Below are positions 5,867-7,250 of a DNA stretch of 7,250 nucleotides, in pieces. The stretch is from positions 1-7,250 of the forward strand of contig JALOAG010000038.1 in the NCBI GenBank assembly GCA_023228875.1, in the 5' to 3' direction. The notes below the pieces were generated by a model. That model had not been told where the DNA came from, did no database searches, and worked only from the letters and a program-made list of their open reading frames with translations. Position numbers and translations under genes: made by a program. This DNA comes from Bacteroidia bacterium. Lineage in GTDB: Bacteria; Bacteroidota; Bacteroidia; NS11-12g; UBA955. How positions within the stretch are numbered: position 1 is the first letter of the stretch; each line of letters begins with the position of its first letter.

Positions 5867-6942
5867 AACCTAAAAAGATAACTTTTCTTACTTTGGTGGT
5901 ACTTATACCTTTAATCTCCATAGCAGCTGCAGAAAACCCTATAGTGAGTATCAACTTAGTGCCAACATTAACTTATAATAGTTACTCTGATTCTTGGAAT
6001 AGTGTTTTTAATAGTGACCTTAGTATTTCTCTCTCATCCAAAAGAGAGGGAAATGTTCGAGGAGAAGTTGTTCTTGAAGCCAATACCTTAAAACCAATAA
6101 CAAAATTGGATGATGTATTACAAAAAGCTTACTTTAAGGCCAAATTCCCCTCTTTTCGTCTTACAGCAGGAAAGACTAGACTCTCTTGGGGAGATGGAGT
6201 GTTGTTTAATGCTGCTGATGTTCTTTACGGGAGCAATGACACTTCAGTCTCATTAACTCAAACTGAACTGAGAAGTAGTAACAGCTACTTGGCTTCAATC
6301 AATTATCCATTGGGCTTTTTCTCTTTTGCAGAACTTGTCTTAATGGCCTCTGAATCAAACAACCCCCTCGACACATCTATTGGAGCTAGATTTTACACTC
6401 TAGTAAAAAATGTTAAATTGGAAGGTGGTTATGCCACTCATAAAAGAGAAGAAGTAGATCAGCGTATTCATAAACCTTATGTTAGTTTCCAAGGAAACCT
6501 TTTTGTGGACTGGTATTTCTCAACATCTATTGATTTGCCAGCCACTAAAGAGTCGTGGGTAATAAGTGGAGGTTTGTTTCATCTAGTTGAACTTCCCTTA
6601 GGAAGGTCAATTACACTACGTTTGGAATTTTTGAGCAGACCCCTTGGATCGTGGAAATGGGGTGCCGTTAGCGATGATAGTGCTACGTTGCTACTTTTTC
6701 CAGATTTAGTTTTTGTTTATTCACCAGCGTTGTCGTTCACCCTTCGATCAATTATTTCACCTTTAGATTTTTCTACCTTAAACACCATTGGGGTGAATTG
6801 GAATCTCTTTGATGCTTTTAATCTTGTTGGGAGCATCTCTGTTGCCACTGGTAATGATAGAGATTTGTTTGCTTGGAGCTCATCGAATCCTTTATCACCT
6901 CCCTCACTCTCTTTAACAATTGGGAGTTCTTGGATTTTTTAG
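5860..6942 (+). CDS. Predicted outer-membrane beta-barrel protein, distantly DUF1302-like
   Basis: A 360-residue protein with a signal peptide: basic VKPKK, a hydrophobic core, and probable cleavage after AAA at 24/25. The remainder has no long hydrophobic helix but many alternating strands rich in Ser, Thr and aromatics, such as SINLVPTLTYNSYS, GEVVLEANTL and ISLTLR-like segments. It ends in SLTIGSSWIF, with a C-terminal Phe as in outer-membrane proteins inserted by the BAM machinery. The motif FRLTAGKTRLSWGDGVLFNAAD (99-120) resembles the WG-plus-Asn/Asp turn seen in DUF1302 and similar barrels, although I cannot assign a family firmly. The start at 5860 overlaps the LolA-like gene by 7 nt and has GGAGA (5848-5852) seven bases upstream. 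As the last gene of the operon it is the natural outer-membrane acceptor or conduit for whatever the LolA-like protein carries; this role is inferred. LolB, the usual receptor, is not in the window. Confidence 0.82.
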   Translation: MVKPKKITFLTLVVLIPLISIAAAENPIVSINLVPTLTYNSYSDSWNSVFNSDLSISLSSKREGNVRGEVVLEANTLKPITKLDDVLQKAYFKAKFPSFRLTAGKTRLSWGDGVLFNAADVLYGSNDTSVSLTQTELRSSNSYLASINYPLGFFSFAELVLMASESNNPLDTSIGARFYTLVKNVKLEGGYATHKREEVDQRIHKPYVSFQGNLFVDWYFSTSIDLPATKESWVISGGLFHLVELPLGRSITLRLEFLSRPLGSWKWGAVSDDSATLLLFPDLVFVYSPALSFTLRSIISPLDFSTLNTIGVNWNLFDAFNLVGSISVATGNDRDLFAWSSSNPLSPPSLSLTIGSSWIF

Positions 6943-6981
6943 GTAAGAGTTTTAAAGTTAGCTTTTTAAGTAAAAAGGACC
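6943..6981. other. Short convergent intergenic gap with a weak hairpin
   Basis: This 39-nt gap separates two genes that point at each other, so a bidirectional terminator would be expected. The best structure is CTTTTT (6962-6967) pairing with AAAAAG (6972-6977) around AAGT. It has only one G:C pair at its base and could serve either strand at best weakly. Termination may be Rho-dependent or lie inside a gene. This is a low-confidence call. Confidence 0.25.
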
Positions 6982-7250
6982 TTACACTGATAACATTACT
7001 TCTTGTTTTCTAAACTCCCAAAGAGAGAAGATCAACAATCCTGCTACTACTAAAGTATACCCCACAATTCCAGTATTGCTTAACTTCTCGTTTAAAACTA
7101 AAAAGCCCAGCAAAGAGGCTGTGATTGGTTCACTTAAGTTGTACAAAAAGGCGTGGGAGGCCTCAATTTTTCTAGAACCAGTGGTGAATAGGAAAAAGGG
7201 GAAGCTTGTGGCCATTAAACCAAGTAGTAAAGAGAGGAACAAAACGTTCC
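6982..7250 (-). CDS. EamA/DMT-family permease, C-terminal part
   Basis: An inner-membrane protein read on the minus strand. It stops at TAA (6984-6982) and stays open to the right edge, so its start lies outside the window and about 89 residues are visible. Three hydrophobic segments can be seen: LFLSLLLGLMATSFPFFLF, the region around EPITASLLGFLVLNEKL, and IVGYTLVVAGLLIFSL. The pattern of Ala-Ser-x-Ala, a Glu-Pro pair, a Leu-Gly stretch and Asn-Glu-Lys-Leu, then a Gly-rich last helix, is the classic second EamA repeat of drug/metabolite transporters. Such proteins export or import small metabolites such as amino acids, and the substrate cannot be predicted here. A TTG codon at 7242 is inside the domain and not a credible start. 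The gene converges on the operon and is probably independent of it. Confidence 0.88.
   Translation of the reverse strand, partial: NVLFLSLLLGLMATSFPFFLFTTGSRKIEASHAFLYNLSEPITASLLGFLVLNEKLSNTGIVGYTLVVAGLLIFSLWEFRKQEVMLSV

Noticed and set aside
1..7250. CRISPR arrays, tRNA or rRNA genes, insertion sequences, integrase or attachment sites
   Set aside because: No direct-repeat/spacer pattern, cloverleaf, transposase or terminal inverted repeats were noticed; nearly the whole window is accounted for by coding sequence.

Overview
The window is an AT-rich stretch of a diderm (outer-membrane) bacterium. Two proteins carry cleavable Sec-type signal peptides, one of them is a predicted outer-membrane beta-barrel, and a LolA-like periplasmic carrier lies beside it. 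Combining a YtrA-type GntR repressor with an envelope-trafficking operon of this kind suggests a spirochaete-like or other low-GC diderm lineage. That is a guess from gene content; no taxonomic marker is present.

Layout. Positions 1-330 hold the C-terminal end of an EAL-domain (cyclic-di-GMP phosphodiesterase) protein that enters from the left. A short non-coding region (331-426) follows, with a weak terminator, a second AT-rich hairpin and a sigma70-like promoter. The spacer of that promoter is filled by a perfect 24-bp palindrome that runs into the -10 box. From 427 to 6942 runs a tightly packed, same-strand cluster of seven genes: a YtrA/GntR repressor, an SPFH/slipin membrane protein with an enlarged N-terminal membrane region, a MacB/YtrE/LolD-type ABC ATPase, two different FtsX/MacB-type permeases, an exported LolA-like protein (outer membrane lipoprotein-sorting type), and an outer-membrane beta-barrel protein. 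Junctions are gaps of 3-12 nt or overlaps of 4-8 nt, and most genes have a good Shine-Dalgarno sequence, so this looks like one operon. After a 39-nt gap, the C-terminal part of an EamA/DMT-family permease lies convergently on the minus strand and leaves the window at the right edge.

How the genes may work together. The repressor probably binds the palindrome and controls the whole operon including itself. The ATPase and the two permeases would form an inner-membrane Lol/MacB-type machine (ATPase dimer plus heterodimeric permease) that extracts a hydrophobic substrate, lipid or lipoprotein. The LolA-like protein would carry it across the periplasm and the barrel would receive it, or pass it on, at the outer membrane. 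The slipin could organise the complex in a membrane microdomain or respond to membrane state. The parts are recognisable from sequence. Their assembly into one trans-envelope route, and the substrate, are inference. This operon is the best candidate here for an undescribed system. A G8 tract inside the first permease gene is a possible on/off phase-variation switch.
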